Shown here: in pieces, positions 16,960 through 27,384 of the stretch
How positions within the stretch are numbered: the stretch's first letter is position 1
How the letters are laid out: every line of letters starts with the position of its first letter
Assembly (NCBI RefSeq): GCF_029910235.1
Contig: NZ_CP112874.1
Span: 1 to 64,000 of the forward strand
Origin: Pseudanabaena galeata CCNP1313
GTDB taxonomy: Bacteria; Cyanobacteriota; Cyanobacteriia; Pseudanabaenales; Pseudanabaenaceae
Direction of reading: 5' to 3'
Length of the DNA stretch: 64,000 bases
Notes under the pieces: model-generated
Databases searched by the model: none
Told to the model about the DNA's origin: nothing
The model's input: only the letters and a program-made list of their open reading frames with translations
Position numbers and translations under genes: made by a program

Positions 16960-17394
16960 GTGAAGATCATTCCCGCAAAAAACAGTACAGTTTCGCAGAC
17001 GGTTGTAGAAACCTCATCCACATCAGTGTCTGATGGCATGGAAGAGTACAACCGCCTCAAATTTAAGCTGTTAGTACTTACCCTCGCTTCTGGAGTCATT
17101 ATTGGCTTAGTAGTGTGGTTTTGGTATGGATGGACGATCGCTCTCAGTTATGCTGTTGGGGCAGTGGTTGGCGCGGTTTATTTCAGAATGCTGACCAAGA
17201 GCGTAGACCGATTGGGTGGTGAGTCCAACCGTCTCGGTTTTTCTCGCCTTGGTTTATTTGTAATTCTGATTGCGATCGCTGCCAAATCAGATCAATTGGA
17301 AATTCTGCCCGCATTCTTCGGCTTTATGACCTATAAAGTAGCTGTTTTAGTGATTCTTGCTCAAGATTTGAGCAATGGGTTCCATTCTCGCTGA
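16960..17394 (+). CDS. atpI: ATP synthase assembly protein I (Atp1/AtpI)
   Basis: First gene of the ATP synthase operon. 144 residues with an unstructured 28-residue Ser/Thr-rich N-terminus, then four hydrophobic segments: LKLLVLTLASGVIIGLVVWF-like (about 34-52), WTIALSYAVGAVVGAVYF, RLGLFVILIAIAA and FFGFMTYKVAVLVIL. AtpI-type proteins help assemble the membrane c-ring and are not part of the finished enzyme. The start is GTG; an internal ATG at 17038 (Met27) would give a size closer to other cyanobacterial homologues. atpB starts 32 bp downstream. Confidence 0.88.
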   Translation: MKIIPAKNSTVSQTVVETSSTSVSDGMEEYNRLKFKLLVLTLASGVIIGLVVWFWYGWTIALSYAVGAVVGAVYFRMLTKSVDRLGGESNRLGFSRLGLFVILIAIAAKSDQLEILPAFFGFMTYKVAVLVILAQDLSNGFHSR

Positions 17395-17426
17395 TTTGAC
17401 CTCCTACAGGTTGTAACATATCGAAC

Positions 17427-18200
17427 ATGATTGATCCAGTATCTTTTGGCTATGCAATGAGCCATCAAACCAGTCTTGCCGCGCTAGAAGTGGGCAAACA
17501 CTTTTATTGGCAGTTCGGTAACTTTACGGTACATGGTCAAGTATTAATCGTGAGCTGGGTTGTAATGGGTGCAGTACTAGTTGCTGGACTTATTGGAGCT
17601 AGCACCGCTAAAGCTGACCAGCGTGTTCCCGCAGGTTTTCAAAATTTCATGGAATATGCTCTGGAATACGTTCAGGGCATCGCTAAAGACCAGATTGGCG
17701 AAAAGCACTATAGAGAATGGGTGCCATTTGTTGGTAGTCTATTCTTGTTTATCTTCGTATCAAACTGGTTAGGAGCGCTAGTTCCTTGGAAATTGATCGA
17801 ATTGCCAGAGGGCGAACTTGCTGCCCCGACAAGCGACATCAATACCACGATCGCCCTAGCATTATTAGTCTCCCTAGCCTATTTCTATGCTGGATTGAGC
17901 AAGCGTGGTTTGGAATACTTCACTAGATATGTCCAAGCCTCTCCGTTTCTCCTTCCTTTATGGGTTCTTGAAGATTTCACAAAACCCCTTTCGCTAAGCT
18001 TCCGTCTTTTCGGAAACATCCTTGCGGATGAGCTGGTTGTGGGGGTCATGGTTCTCCTCGTGCCTTTGTTTGTGCCTCTGCCATTGATGATTCTGGGATT
18101 ATTTACCAGTGCCATCCAAGCATTGATTTTTTCTACGCTGGCAGCGTCATACATCGGTGAAGCGATGGAAGGGCATGGTGATGAAGGACATGAGCATTAA
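17427..18200 (+). CDS. atpB: ATP synthase subunit a
   Basis: The membrane stator subunit a of F0, which provides the proton half-channels. 257 residues with several transmembrane helices ([53 protein letters not shown]). The essential arginine is in [16 protein letters not shown] (Arg193). The last helices are followed by a His/Glu-rich tail. Length and motifs match thylakoid-type subunit a. It lies between atpI and atpE, 100 bp before atpE, in the standard cyanobacterial order. Confidence 0.97.
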   Translation: MIDPVSFGYAMSHQTSLAALEVGKHFYWQFGNFTVHGQVLIVSWVVMGAVLVAGLIGASTAKADQRVPAGFQNFMEYALEYVQGIAKDQIGEKHYREWVPFVGSLFLFIFVSNWLGALVPWKLIELPEGELAAPTSDINTTIALALLVSLAYFYAGLSKRGLEYFTRYVQASPFLLPLWVLEDFTKPLSLSFRLFGNILADELVVGVMVLLVPLFVPLPLMILGLFTSAIQALIFSTLAASYIGEAMEGHGDEGHEH

Positions 18201-18285
18201 GTTCATTTACTTCAAAATAATTGATTCAAGCGATTGATTCGGGAAGTTTACTTCCCATATATGTAAACCAATAACAATAATCTAA

Positions 18286-18549
<264 letters not shown>

Positions 18550-18692
18550 TAGCTCTAGCATCACAAAGAAGCTAAGTATAGCCATCCTGTAATTGTGGAT
18601 CATCCTTAGCTTCTTTGTACATCTAGATAATCGCCTTTGGTGATTGCAATTCGTAATCGCACTAGAAAGAGTGCTGTTTCAGCAATATAACT

Positions 18693-19190
18693 ATGACAAT
18701 TTGGAACCTTTTTTCAACTGTTCTCATGGCTGCGGAAGCAGTAGAACATAAAGGCGGCTTGTTTGATATCAATGCCACGCTTCCAATTATGGCGGTGCAG
18801 TTTATTGTTTTCGTAGCGCTTCTCAACGTTATTTTCTTTAAGCCTCTAACCAAAGCGATCGACGATCGCGATGATTATGTTAGAGACCAAATTATCGGAG
18901 CAAAAGAACGCCTCGAAAAGTCAGAACTAGTTGTTAAGCAATATGAGCAAGAGCTTGCTACTGCTCGTAAAGCGACTCAAAACATTTTGGCTACCGCTCA
19001 AGCGGATGCAAACAAGATTCGTAAAGAACGTATTGATGCTGCTGTTGCTGAGGCGCAAGCCAAGGTTGCCAGCGCAAAAGCAGAAATCGACAAGCAAAAG
19101 CAGGATGCTACTGCATCTTTGGATGCGGAAGTGGAGTCTCTCAGTCGCCAAGTTCTAGAAAAGCTACTAGGTAACTTAGTAAGATCCTAG
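18693..19190 (+). CDS. atpG: ATP synthase subunit b'
   Basis: The second b-type peripheral stalk subunit (b') found in photosynthetic bacteria and plastids. 165 residues: a short N-terminal region, one transmembrane segment (ATLPIMAVQFIVFVALLNVI), then a long charged coiled coil rich in Ala, Lys and Gln running to the C-terminus. It pairs with subunit b (next gene, 68 bp downstream) to form the heterodimeric stator. Its place before atpF is the standard cyanobacterial order. Confidence 0.95.
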   Translation: MTIWNLFSTVLMAAEAVEHKGGLFDINATLPIMAVQFIVFVALLNVIFFKPLTKAIDDRDDYVRDQIIGAKERLEKSELVVKQYEQELATARKATQNILATAQADANKIRKERIDAAVAEAQAKVASAKAEIDKQKQDATASLDAEVESLSRQVLEKLLGNLVRS

Positions 19191-19258
19191 TTTTAGTCTT
19201 TATATTCCTAGATAGTTCTTGTCTGGCTTCTTGCCATTGAGTAATAGAAATAACGTTT

Positions 19259-19792
19259 ATGATTAGAAATTTCGTCTTACTTGCAAGTGAAGCGGTAGAG
19301 CATTCAGGATTCGGACTAAACACCGATATTCTGGAAACTAACGTAATCAACTTAGTGATCGTTATCGGTCTTTTGATCTATGCAGGTCGCGGTTTCTTAG
19401 GCAAAATTCTCTCAGCGCGTTTGGAGTCAATCCAATCGGCGATCGCTGATGCAGAAAAGCGCCAAAAGGATGCATCGGATAAGCTTGCCGTACAACAAGG
19501 AAAATTAGCTCAGGCAAAAACTGAAGCTGATAACCTACGTCAAAAAGCTGAAGCTGATGCAAAACACGCGGCTGATTTAATTTTGGCAACAGTTGATGCA
19601 GATATTGCGCGGTTGCGTGAATCTGCCGATCAAGAGATTGCTACCGAACAAGATCGTGTAATCGTGCAGCTGCGTCAGCAAGTTGCCGAAAAAGCTCTTG
19701 CGAGTGTGCAGTCTTACTTTGATCGCGGTTTGAGTGAATCCACTCAAATTGAATTGATTGACCGTAGCATTGCCCTTTTGAGTTCTGACTAG
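19259..19792 (+). CDS. atpF: ATP synthase subunit b
   Basis: Peripheral stalk subunit b, 177 residues. An N-terminal hydrophobic segment (ETNVINLVIVIGLLIYAGRG, about 28-47) anchors it in the thylakoid membrane. The rest is an amphipathic coiled coil with repeated Ala/Gln/Glu heptads (AEKRQKDASDKLAVQQGKL) that reaches F1 and binds delta. The opening residues resemble those of b' (SEAVEH-type), as expected for paralogues. atpH follows after 8 bp. Confidence 0.95.
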   Translation: MIRNFVLLASEAVEHSGFGLNTDILETNVINLVIVIGLLIYAGRGFLGKILSARLESIQSAIADAEKRQKDASDKLAVQQGKLAQAKTEADNLRQKAEADAKHAADLILATVDADIARLRESADQEIATEQDRVIVQLRQQVAEKALASVQSYFDRGLSESTQIELIDRSIALLSSD

Positions 19793-19800
19793 GAGAAAAC

Positions 19801-20358
19801 ATGAAATCTAGTTCTGTTAGTCAAGCAGTTGTGTCTCCCTATGCTGAGGCTTTGATGTCCTTAGCGCAAGAGCAGAATAATTTGGATGCGATCGCTAAAG
19901 ATGTGCGCTTTGTTGGCAACACTCTTAGTGATTCTGTTGAGTTAAGCCAACTTTTTGCTAGTCCCCTAATTGGCGCAAATGTCAAAAAAGGCGTAATTGA
20001 AAGTGTGTTTGGTTCGCAAGTTGATGCTGTCACCAAAAGCTTTTTGCTTCTATTAGTAGATCGCAAACGCATTGCTTTTCTCGGTGAAATCATCAGTGAG
20101 TTCAAGTCATTGTTGCGTGTAATCGATCAAGTATCCCTTGCTGAAGTTACATCGGCGTTGAAATTGAGCAGAGCGCAAGAAGCCACCATTTGCGATCGCG
20201 TCAAAGCGATGACCAAATCCAAGAGTGTTGAACTCGCCGTGACCATCAATCCCGACTTAATCGGTGGTGTAATCATCAAAGTTGGCTCTCAAGTAGTAGA
20301 TGCCAGCATTCGCGGACAACTACGCCGACTAAAAAGCAGCCTAACCGCAGGCGTTTAG
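19801..20358 (+). CDS. atpH: ATP synthase subunit delta
   Basis: Delta (OSCP) subunit, 185 residues, linking the b/b' stalk to the top of the alpha3-beta3 head. The N-terminal helical domain (VVSPYAEALMSLAQEQNNL) and the C-terminal conserved motif (INPDLIGGVIIKVGSQVVDA, SIRGQLRRLK) are characteristic. It is called atpD in older cyanobacterial papers. It starts 8 bp after atpF behind TAGGAGAAAAC, a strong ribosome-binding site, so the two are surely co-translated. A 144-bp spacer with short AAAAGCT repeats separates it from atpA. Confidence 0.95.
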   Translation: MKSSSVSQAVVSPYAEALMSLAQEQNNLDAIAKDVRFVGNTLSDSVELSQLFASPLIGANVKKGVIESVFGSQVDAVTKSFLLLLVDRKRIAFLGEIISEFKSLLRVIDQVSLAEVTSALKLSRAQEATICDRVKAMTKSKSVELAVTINPDLIGGVIIKVGSQVVDASIRGQLRRLKSSLTAGV

Positions 20359-20419
20359 AAGTAAAAAGGTAAAAGGAAAAGGGAAAAAAGTAATCACCAA
20401 TTCCCTATCACCAATTATC

Positions 20420-20449
20420 AAAAGCTAAAAGCTAAAAGCTAATAGCTAA
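20420..20449. repeat. Short tandem repeat in the atpH-atpA spacer
   Basis: The unit AAAAGCT is repeated in tandem with slight drift (AAAAGCTAAAAGCTAAAAGC followed by TAATAGCTAAA). It follows a purine-rich run (20363-20390). It is prone to slippage and looks like noise or a spacer element; no function can be read from it. Confidence 0.6.
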
Positions 20450-20493
20450 ATCCCCAAAATATTAAAAACAAATCGATCGCTGATAACTGGTAA

Positions 20494-22020
<1,527 letters not shown>

Positions 22021-22051
22021 TTCATACATCAAGCTAATAAAACAAGCTAAT

Positions 22052-22079
22052 AAAAAAGAGGGCATATGCCCTCTTTTTT
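22052..22079 (+). terminator. Intrinsic terminator of the atp operon
   Basis: A perfect palindrome, AAAAAAGAGGGCAT followed by its complement, with a T-run on the plus strand, 31 bp after the atpA stop. The same hairpin with a 3-base loop recurs at 27337-27373 behind the duplicated atpA tail. Confidence 0.9.
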
Positions 22080-22139
22080 ATGGAAAATGAAATTTAAACT
22101 TTGTGATATGCTGCTAGGCTAGTAGTCTTTTGTTCTCCG

Positions 22140-23045
22140 ATGTCTAATTTACCGCATCCAGTTCAATATCAGGGTAGCAAGAGAAATCTCGCCTCATTTA
22201 TTCTTGGGTTTTTCCCTGACAAAATAGATAGGTTGGTTGAGCCTTTTGCGGGGACTGCATCAATTAGTATTGCGACTTCTGCGAATCAATTCGCATCAAG
22301 ATTTTGGTTAAACGATCTTAATAAGCCCTTAATTGAATTACTCCAGTTAATTATTGATAATCCCTGTGCGATCGCTGATACTTACGCAAGTATCTGGGAA
22401 GAGCAGCATCATAATTCGATTAATCACTATTTTGAAATTAGAACAAGGTTTAATCAAACTAATGATCCAAAATTGTTTTTATATTTATTAGCTAGATGTG
22501 TAAAAGGTTCGGTACGTTATAACTCTGAAGGTTTATTTAATCAGAGTCCAGATAAGAGACGCAAAGGAACAATTCCTGCAACGATGCGTAAAAATATTTC
22601 AGGGGTTTCTAGCCTATTAAAAGGTAAATGTCAATTTACAGCTTGGGATTATCGCAAAGTATTAACGGAAGTCAAAAGAACTGATTTGGTTTATCTCGAT
22701 CCGCCTTATCAGGGTGTATGTGGAAATAGAGATTCCAGATATTTATCGGGTATTGATTTTGATGAATTTGTTCTCGCTCTTGAGAGTCTCAATGATCGGG
22801 GCATTAGGTTTGTAATTAGTTATGATGGGAAGTTAGGGGATAAGACGTTTGGGCAGATTTTGCCTGAGAGATTGGCTCTTAAGAGAATTGAAATTGAAGT
22901 TGGGAGATCGTCACAGTCAACTTTATTAGGTAGAGCAGAAAAAACTATTGAGTCTTTGTATTTATCGCCAAATCTCATTCAGGATAAATTGATCGATTTA
23001 TCTAGATATAGGCGTGAACAGCCTAGACAATTGACGTTAGTGTAA
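22140..23045 (+). CDS. D12-class N6-adenine DNA methyltransferase (Type II modification enzyme)
   Basis: 301 residues. Dam/D12-class features in order: YQGSKRNLASFI near the start, motif I VEPFAGTASISIA (about 37-50), the catalytic motif LVYLDPPYQGVCG (DPPY, about 184-190), and RFVISYDGK near 225. The enzyme transfers a methyl group from S-adenosylmethionine to adenine N6 in a specific site. The partner gene starts 3 bp downstream and encodes an HNH nuclease, so this is most likely the protective half of a Type II restriction-modification system. The target sequence cannot be read from the gene. It is lower in GC than the atp genes, in keeping with acquisition. Confidence 0.9.
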   Translation: MSNLPHPVQYQGSKRNLASFILGFFPDKIDRLVEPFAGTASISIATSANQFASRFWLNDLNKPLIELLQLIIDNPCAIADTYASIWEEQHHNSINHYFEIRTRFNQTNDPKLFLYLLARCVKGSVRYNSEGLFNQSPDKRRKGTIPATMRKNISGVSSLLKGKCQFTAWDYRKVLTEVKRTDLVYLDPPYQGVCGNRDSRYLSGIDFDEFVLALESLNDRGIRFVISYDGKLGDKTFGQILPERLALKRIEIEVGRSSQSTLLGRAEKTIESLYLSPNLIQDKLIDLSRYRREQPRQLTLV

Positions 23046-23048
23046 AAA

Positions 23049-23780
23049 ATGGATAGCTCTCAGTCATTACCCGATGATTTTTTACAGCTTTGTCAGTCTG
23101 TGACTGCAAAAAGACCAAAAGCTGTAATTGACCACATTCTCCAATATGGTTTTATTACGACTGAAGATTTGAAGGAAACCTATGGTTATAATCATCCGCC
23201 GAGAGCTGCTAGGGATGTACGCGAGCATGGTATTCCCTTAGAAACTTTTCGGGTGCTTGGAAGCGATGGCAGAAAAATTGCTGCCTATAGATTTGGAGAT
23301 ATTAGCAAGACAAGATTTTCGAGGTTGTCTGGTCGGACAGGTTTATCGAAACAGATTAAGGATGAGTTGGTTAAGAAGTATGGTTGTCGCTGTTTTATCT
23401 ATTTAGAGGAGGTAGATGAGCGGGAGTTACAAATCGATCATCGTGTCCCTTTTGAGGTTGATGGTGAACCAGATTTAGCGCCTGAAAACTTTATGCTTTT
23501 GTGTGGTTCGGCAAATCGAGCTAAGTCTTGGGCTTGTAAGCATTGCCAAAATTGGATTGAGCTTAAGGATAAGTCTATTTGTTTGTCATGTTACTGGGCA
23601 TATCCAGAAAATCATCTGCATATTGCAATGCGACAGGTGAGACGAATTGATCTCTTGTGGGAGGGTGATGAGGTGGCTGATTATGATGCGTTGAGGCAAA
23701 GAGCGGTGAGTTTAGATAAGGCGATTTCTGAGTTTGTTAAGGAAATTATTGAACGGGAAATTAGTCTTGATGAAGATTAG
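23049..23780 (+). CDS. HNH restriction endonuclease
   Basis: 243 residues. The N-terminal part (about 15-85) looks like a winged-helix recognition region (AVIDHILQYGFITTEDLKE, YNHPPRAARDVREHGIPL). The HNH nuclease motif follows: RELQIDHRVPFEVDGE (Asp-His), APENFMLLCGSANRAKS (Asn and Lys). A zinc ribbon with CKHC (about 175) and CLSC (about 190) comes next. It starts 3 bp after the methyltransferase on the same strand, which is the typical operon of a Type II restriction-modification system. Cleavage specificity is unknown. Confidence 0.88.
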   Translation: MDSSQSLPDDFLQLCQSVTAKRPKAVIDHILQYGFITTEDLKETYGYNHPPRAARDVREHGIPLETFRVLGSDGRKIAAYRFGDISKTRFSRLSGRTGLSKQIKDELVKKYGCRCFIYLEEVDERELQIDHRVPFEVDGEPDLAPENFMLLCGSANRAKSWACKHCQNWIELKDKSICLSCYWAYPENHLHIAMRQVRRIDLLWEGDEVADYDALRQRAVSLDKAISEFVKEIIEREISLDED

Positions 23781-24054
23781 GTATTTTGCAGACGCGGATA
23801 TTATTTGTATTGTTATCTTTCAAAATCCACCTATAAAAACGCGATATTTATAAGATAATAGGTTATTAGATGAAGATAGATAAGCTTAGCATTATGACGA
23901 TTAAACACGCTAAACAAAGGTTATGTATTCCAGAGGTTGCTTATCAATAGATTGCTACACAAAAATCATTACTGTACCTAAATAACAAAGAATATGATTT
24001 TTAGAGAACAATCAATTTCATAGACATATTTCCCCTACAGACTAGAATTATTTT

Positions 24055-24804
24055 ATGATGCAATACAACCCTCCAAAACTTGCCTTTAAGGAAGAGTTTG
24101 CCCGTTTTTTAGAAAATCCAAGTCGCGAATCTTTGCGCCTTGTAGTACAAAATCAAATAGGAGAACAGAATGAGCTAGACTTCAAAGAAATGTGGAATGA
24201 AAAAGAAAAAACTATTATAGCAAAACATATTTTAGCTTTTGCTAACACGAACTCAGGCTGCATTATTTTTGGTGTATCAGAGAAAGAAGATAAAACATTT
24301 GATATTAAAGGCTTAGCAAATTTAATAGATAAAACTGAGATTAAGAACAGAGTAAAAAAGTATATTCCAGAATCAGTACTGTATGATATTTACGACTTTG
24401 ACTACTCAGAATCTGAATATTCAAAGTTAACTGGAAAGAAGTTCCAAGTCTTACATGTTAATTACAATCCCAATATTATCCCAGTTCTTGCTATTGCTGA
24501 GGGGGATTCATTAAGACCTAATGCAGTGTATATAAGACACAATAACAGCTCATCCGAGGCTAATTATAGCCAACTGCAATCGATGATCAATAAAAGAATT
24601 GAAGATTCAAGGCAACCTACTAAAGGAAGAGCTTTAAAAGAACATTTATCTGAATTAGAGGCTTTATATGAAAAAAACAGTCGATTTGCTTCTATCAGAT
24701 CCCCATTTGAAACTAGTTTGAAAGCAGATTTCTACAAGTTTATTGATAAGATGATTGCCAAAAAACAGGAGATAATTGAAAGAATTATTAACAGTAGTTT
24801 GTAA
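24055..24804 (+). CDS. AlbA_2 (Schlafen-type) domain protein
   Basis: 249 residues, AT-rich. Residues 30-165 fit the AlbA_2 / divergent AAA_4 domain: EQNELDFKEMWNEKEKT, the ILAFANTNSGCIIFGVSE glycine-rich strand (about 60-77), and the closing NAVYIRHNNSSSEANYSQL. The domain occurs in Schlafen-like and DNA/RNA-binding proteins, several of them in defence islands. The C-terminal 75 residues are a charged helix without a recognised domain. It is the third gene in the insert after the R-M pair, separated by 274 bp that hold no supported gene. Function is unknown; a defence role is inference from context. Confidence 0.8.
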   Translation: MMQYNPPKLAFKEEFARFLENPSRESLRLVVQNQIGEQNELDFKEMWNEKEKTIIAKHILAFANTNSGCIIFGVSEKEDKTFDIKGLANLIDKTEIKNRVKKYIPESVLYDIYDFDYSESEYSKLTGKKFQVLHVNYNPNIIPVLAIAEGDSLRPNAVYIRHNNSSSEANYSQLQSMINKRIEDSRQPTKGRALKEHLSELEALYEKNSRFASIRSPFETSLKADFYKFIDKMIAKKQEIIERIINSSL

Positions 24805-24933
24805 TAGTAAACCAGTATTATTGCTGACAAACAATATTTTAATTTAATGTAATTTAGCTAATACGAATCTTGTTAAAACTGCTTGTTTGAAGTAAAGGTA
24901 GCTAGATTTTGCTTATGGCAACTTGACTAATAG

Positions 24934-25007
24934 GGTGATCGCCTAATTTTAAATTTTAGCGAATAGGCGATCGCTGTTTTGCAAATTGAATGAATAGGCG
25001 ATCGCTA
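24934..25007. repeat. HIP1-rich repeat, copy 1
   Basis: The unit GAATAGGCGATCGCT appears twice (24961 and 24991) after a related GGGTGATCGCC, with AT-rich spacers. A similar arrangement at 26719-26790 lies on the other side of the DUF29 gene; the two share most of their spacing and sequence. Confidence 0.65.
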
Positions 25008-25451
25008 TAGCTTAAATCTCTATGCCAACAGGAAAATTATCATCAAAAATTTGAGCGATCGAATAAGAGCAATCTTTTGGCAAATCTTTATAATCTAGAG
25101 GTGTTTCTCTTACTACTAAATCTAAAGCGGACTCATAGCCATCGGCGATCGCTTCATCTAGGTAAGACCTCAAACTAGGATTTTTTTTGATTAACTTTTT
25201 AATCTCACGGCGTTGCTCTCTGATTGTTGATCGCCAACTCTTGCCACGTAAATTGGGTTGCAAATCCCACTTGAGTAAATGTGCCAATAAAACCCCCAAA
25301 CGGTTCTCCAATTCAGACCTCTTCTGATTACCCAAGGATTCTATCTCTTCCGCTAAATTCTCTAAATCTAAATCATCCAACTTACCTAAGCGTAAACGCT
25401 TGACCTGTTCAACCGTCCAATTATAAAAATCAGATTCATAAAGTACTGTTG

Positions 25452-26627
25452 CAGAAGTGTTGAATCAAAAGTGAAGAAACACCAAAAATGGATACACTAC
25501 ACCTATCAAAATAGTGATTTCAGCTTAAAATCACTATCCTCCTAAACCAATGTAAGTAGCTAATATTCTCACACATAAATGCTTGTAAATATCGCAGTTT
25601 ATCTAACATCTTTGAACCAAACTCTTTTGGTATATTGACTAGCTCTAGTAAAACATAAGCAATTAAGCAAGTGTAAATTTGAATAGTAATACCATTGACA
25701 TTTTTAGTGATCAATCGATCTAACTTCAAATGCATTTTCAAGAACTTCCAAAGCAGTTCAATTTGCCATCGCTTTTTATATATCTCTGCAATTTCGTCAT
25801 TACTTACTGTTTGATTGTCTGTCTCTGACAAGTTTGTTGCTAGTCGAAATTCACTACGGGTTTCTAAATCTGAAAAAATAACTAATCTTACTTCTACTTT
25901 ATCTTTACCTGTCCCTAATATAGCATTACCATTATCTAATAATTCTAGGTTAATGTTGTTCTTCACCCTAATTACAAAATAGCGGTCTTTTAATTTTATT
26001 AAATTCCTGATACGTTCAAGCTTAGCAAAACCTCGATCCATTATCCCAACTCCATTTTCTGGTATTGCTCTTATTGTTGGTTCACCATATTTACTGTCAT
26101 GTCCAGCACCAAAATGTATCACTATACCATCAGGTTCATTGTTGCAAATATTGATGCCACTGAACAGTTTTACTTGTCCATATCCTTGATTCCACATTAG
26201 TTTACTAGTTAGGGTAACTATGGTTGAATCTAGAGGAAATAATACTAAATCTTCTTTACCTAATTTTTTCTCTTTCTTTAGCTGCCTTCTTAAATCTACA
26301 AACAAATTATAAAAAATATTAGAACATCTCGTTTTACTGGCTTTGGAAAATGTTGATATGTCTATATCAATTCCTCTCATATTCAACCGTTGGAATAGAC
26401 TTCTCATACTTGTTTGACCTTGGTCAAGTACATAACTAAGCCAGCAAGATACAAATAAAAATGTACTTAACTTTGGATAATCGTTTTGGGGCAAGTTTTT
26501 GAGTAGTTGTTTGACAATCTTAGGGAAGTTAGATAACATTGTTAACATTATTTTTTGTTTTGACGCTTCTAATTTATCAAATTAGAAGCGTGTTTTTCTA
26601 GCTTTTTTCTATCATTCAACACTTCTG
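25452..26627 (-). mobile_element. IS4-family insertion sequence with 9-bp target duplication
   Basis: A 1176-bp element with 14-bp perfect inverted ends, CAGAAGTGTTGAAT (25452-25465) and ATTCAACACTTCTG (26614-26627). GTACTGTTG flanks it on both sides (25443-25451 and 26628-26636). A 12-bp-stem hairpin (26564-26590) lies just inside the end upstream of the transposase, a common way to block transcription from outside. The intact ends and clean target copies indicate a recent event. Confidence 0.92.
25520..26548 (-). CDS. IS4 family transposase
   Basis: 342 residues of a DDE transposase. The first Asp is in LVLFPLDSTIVTL, the second in GVGIMDRGFAKLE, and the catalytic Glu in the YREK-type motif IYKKRWQIELLWKFLKMHLK. 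An N-terminal helical domain (LKNLPQNDYPKLSTFLF) precedes the core. It occupies nearly all of the 1176-bp element, with no frameshift. Its protein appears complete, so the element may be autonomous. Confidence 0.9.
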   Translation of the reverse strand: MLTMLSNFPKIVKQLLKNLPQNDYPKLSTFLFVSCWLSYVLDQGQTSMRSLFQRLNMRGIDIDISTFSKASKTRCSNIFYNLFVDLRRQLKKEKKLGKEDLVLFPLDSTIVTLTSKLMWNQGYGQVKLFSGINICNNEPDGIVIHFGAGHDSKYGEPTIRAIPENGVGIMDRGFAKLERIRNLIKLKDRYFVIRVKNNINLELLDNGNAILGTGKDKVEVRLVIFSDLETRSEFRLATNLSETDNQTVSNDEIAEIYKKRWQIELLWKFLKMHLKLDRLITKNVNGITIQIYTCLIAYVLLELVNIPKEFGSKMLDKLRYLQAFMCENISYLHWFRRIVILS

Positions 26628-26718
26628 GTACTGTTGATGTCATGATACTCACCGTATTAGTTTAGGCTACGAATTGATATAACTCTTCTTGTGATTGTAT
26701 ACCTGAATTATTTGATTG

Positions 26719-26790
26719 AAGCGATCGCCTTGTTTTAATTTTTAGCAAGTAGGCGATTACTGTTTAGTGATTTGAATGAATAGGCGATCG
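26719..26790. repeat. HIP1-rich repeat, copy 2
   Basis: Similar to 24934-25007: a GCGATCGCC box, AT-rich spacer TTTTAATTTTTAGCAAGTAGGCGAT, then TTTGAATGAATAGGCGATCG. A third weaker unit (GGATAGGTGATCGCT) follows at about 26810. The two copies bracket the original DUF29 gene. Confidence 0.6.
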
Positions 26791-26878
26791 TATTGTTATT
26801 AATTTTGGGTGGATAGGTGATCGCTGAGATTAATTTTCTAAAGCTATAATTATCTTAGAAACTTCGTGCTAGAAGAGG

Positions 26879-27055
26879 ATTTCTATATCAATAGTTGTTA
26901 CCCTTAATCCCAAATTAGAAGCATTGCTCTATAGTAGAGCCGCCAAACAAGGGCAAGATGTTAATTTTATTGCATCTGAATTATTGGAGAGTATTTCATC
27001 CTTGAATTGGCGCGATCGCATCTTTATCTCAAATGCCTCAACGTTGTCCATTTGA
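26879..27055 (+). pseudogene. Antitoxin-like remnant without a proper start codon
   Basis: An open frame of 58 codons begins at an ATT: SIVVTLNPKLEALLYSRAAK, then QGQDVNFIASELLES. The pattern (polar strand, then NP-LEALL-RAA-QGQDV--IASELL) matches small cyanobacterial antitoxin-type proteins that usually precede a PIN-domain toxin. There is no ATG or GTG in frame, and no toxin gene follows, so I take it as a decayed remnant. It could still be translated from a non-standard start. Confidence 0.45.
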
Positions 27056-27084
27056 GCAAGTTAGCGCATTCAACAACGGTTCGC

Positions 27085-27193
27085 GTAATACCAGTTCTCT
27101 GAAGTGTGACTACACTTCAGAGAATTAAAAATAAAACCCAGTATTTCTTTGAGTTCAACAAAGTGTAGCCAAACTTTATTAAACTGGTATAAC
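27085..27193. repeat. 109-bp MITE-like element next to the atpA remnant
   Basis: The ends are GTAATACCAGTT (27085-27096) and its near complement AACTGGTATAAC (27182-27193). Inside the left part is a hairpin, TTCTCTGAAGTGT/GACT/ACACTTCAGAGAA (27095-27124), followed by GAATTAAAAATAAAACCCAGTA. The hairpin apex and this following segment recur inverted at 53588-53652. Its right end abuts the atpA tail copy exactly. Confidence 0.7.
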
Positions 27194-27322
27194 TACATGG
27201 CAACCAGCAAGCCTAAATATTCCGAAATCGTTAAGTCTGAGAAGACCTTGACTAAGGATACCGAAGCAATCTTGAAGGAAGCGATCACTGAATACAAGAA
27301 AACATTTTTGGCTTCTGTCTAA
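27191..27322 (+). pseudogene. Diverged duplicate of the atpA 3' end
   Basis: The frame from 27191 reads N-Y then MATSKPKYSEIVKSEKTL, closing with [13 protein letters not shown] and TAA. It aligns with the last 43 residues of AtpA at about 60 percent identity by eye and higher at DNA level around the start and end. The atp terminator is duplicated behind it too. The segment cannot encode a functional alpha subunit. It marks the far edge of the 22.1-27.2 kb insert. Confidence 0.88.
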
Positions 27323-27336
27323 TCCACAAATAAGCT

Positions 27337-27373
27337 AATAAAAAAGAGGGCATCATATGCCCTCTTTTTTATT
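27337..27373. terminator. Duplicated atp-type terminator
   Basis: 17-bp arms (AATAAAAAAGAGGGCAT and complement) around loop CAT. Same stem as the hairpin after atpA. It now lies between the atpA remnant and the convergent glycosyltransferase, whose stop is at 27385, and can serve both directions. Confidence 0.85.
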
Positions 27374-27384
27374 AGCAGAAGTTT

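Larger units (their letters stand above)
25012..26643 (-). pseudogene. DUF29 family gene split by an IS4-family element
   Basis: Removing the IS (25452-26627) and one target copy restores a continuous minus-strand frame: ATG at 26641-26643, MTSTVLYESDFYNWTVEQ, then VKRLRLGKL joining DDLDLENLAEEIESLG and on to the stop at 25012. The product would be about 149 residues with the DUF29 pattern (FY-W---Q...LENLAEEIESLG...LLAHLLKW...SWRSTIREQR). DUF29 proteins are abundant in cyanobacteria and of unknown function. The IS sits at about codon 4-6, so the intact frame now begins at a TTG (25380) or nowhere. Residual expression from an IS-borne promoter is possible but not shown. Confidence 0.88.

Noticed and set aside
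27191-27322. A second functional alpha-type ATP synthase gene
   Set aside because: Only 41-44 codons of the C-terminus are present and there is no upstream coding part.
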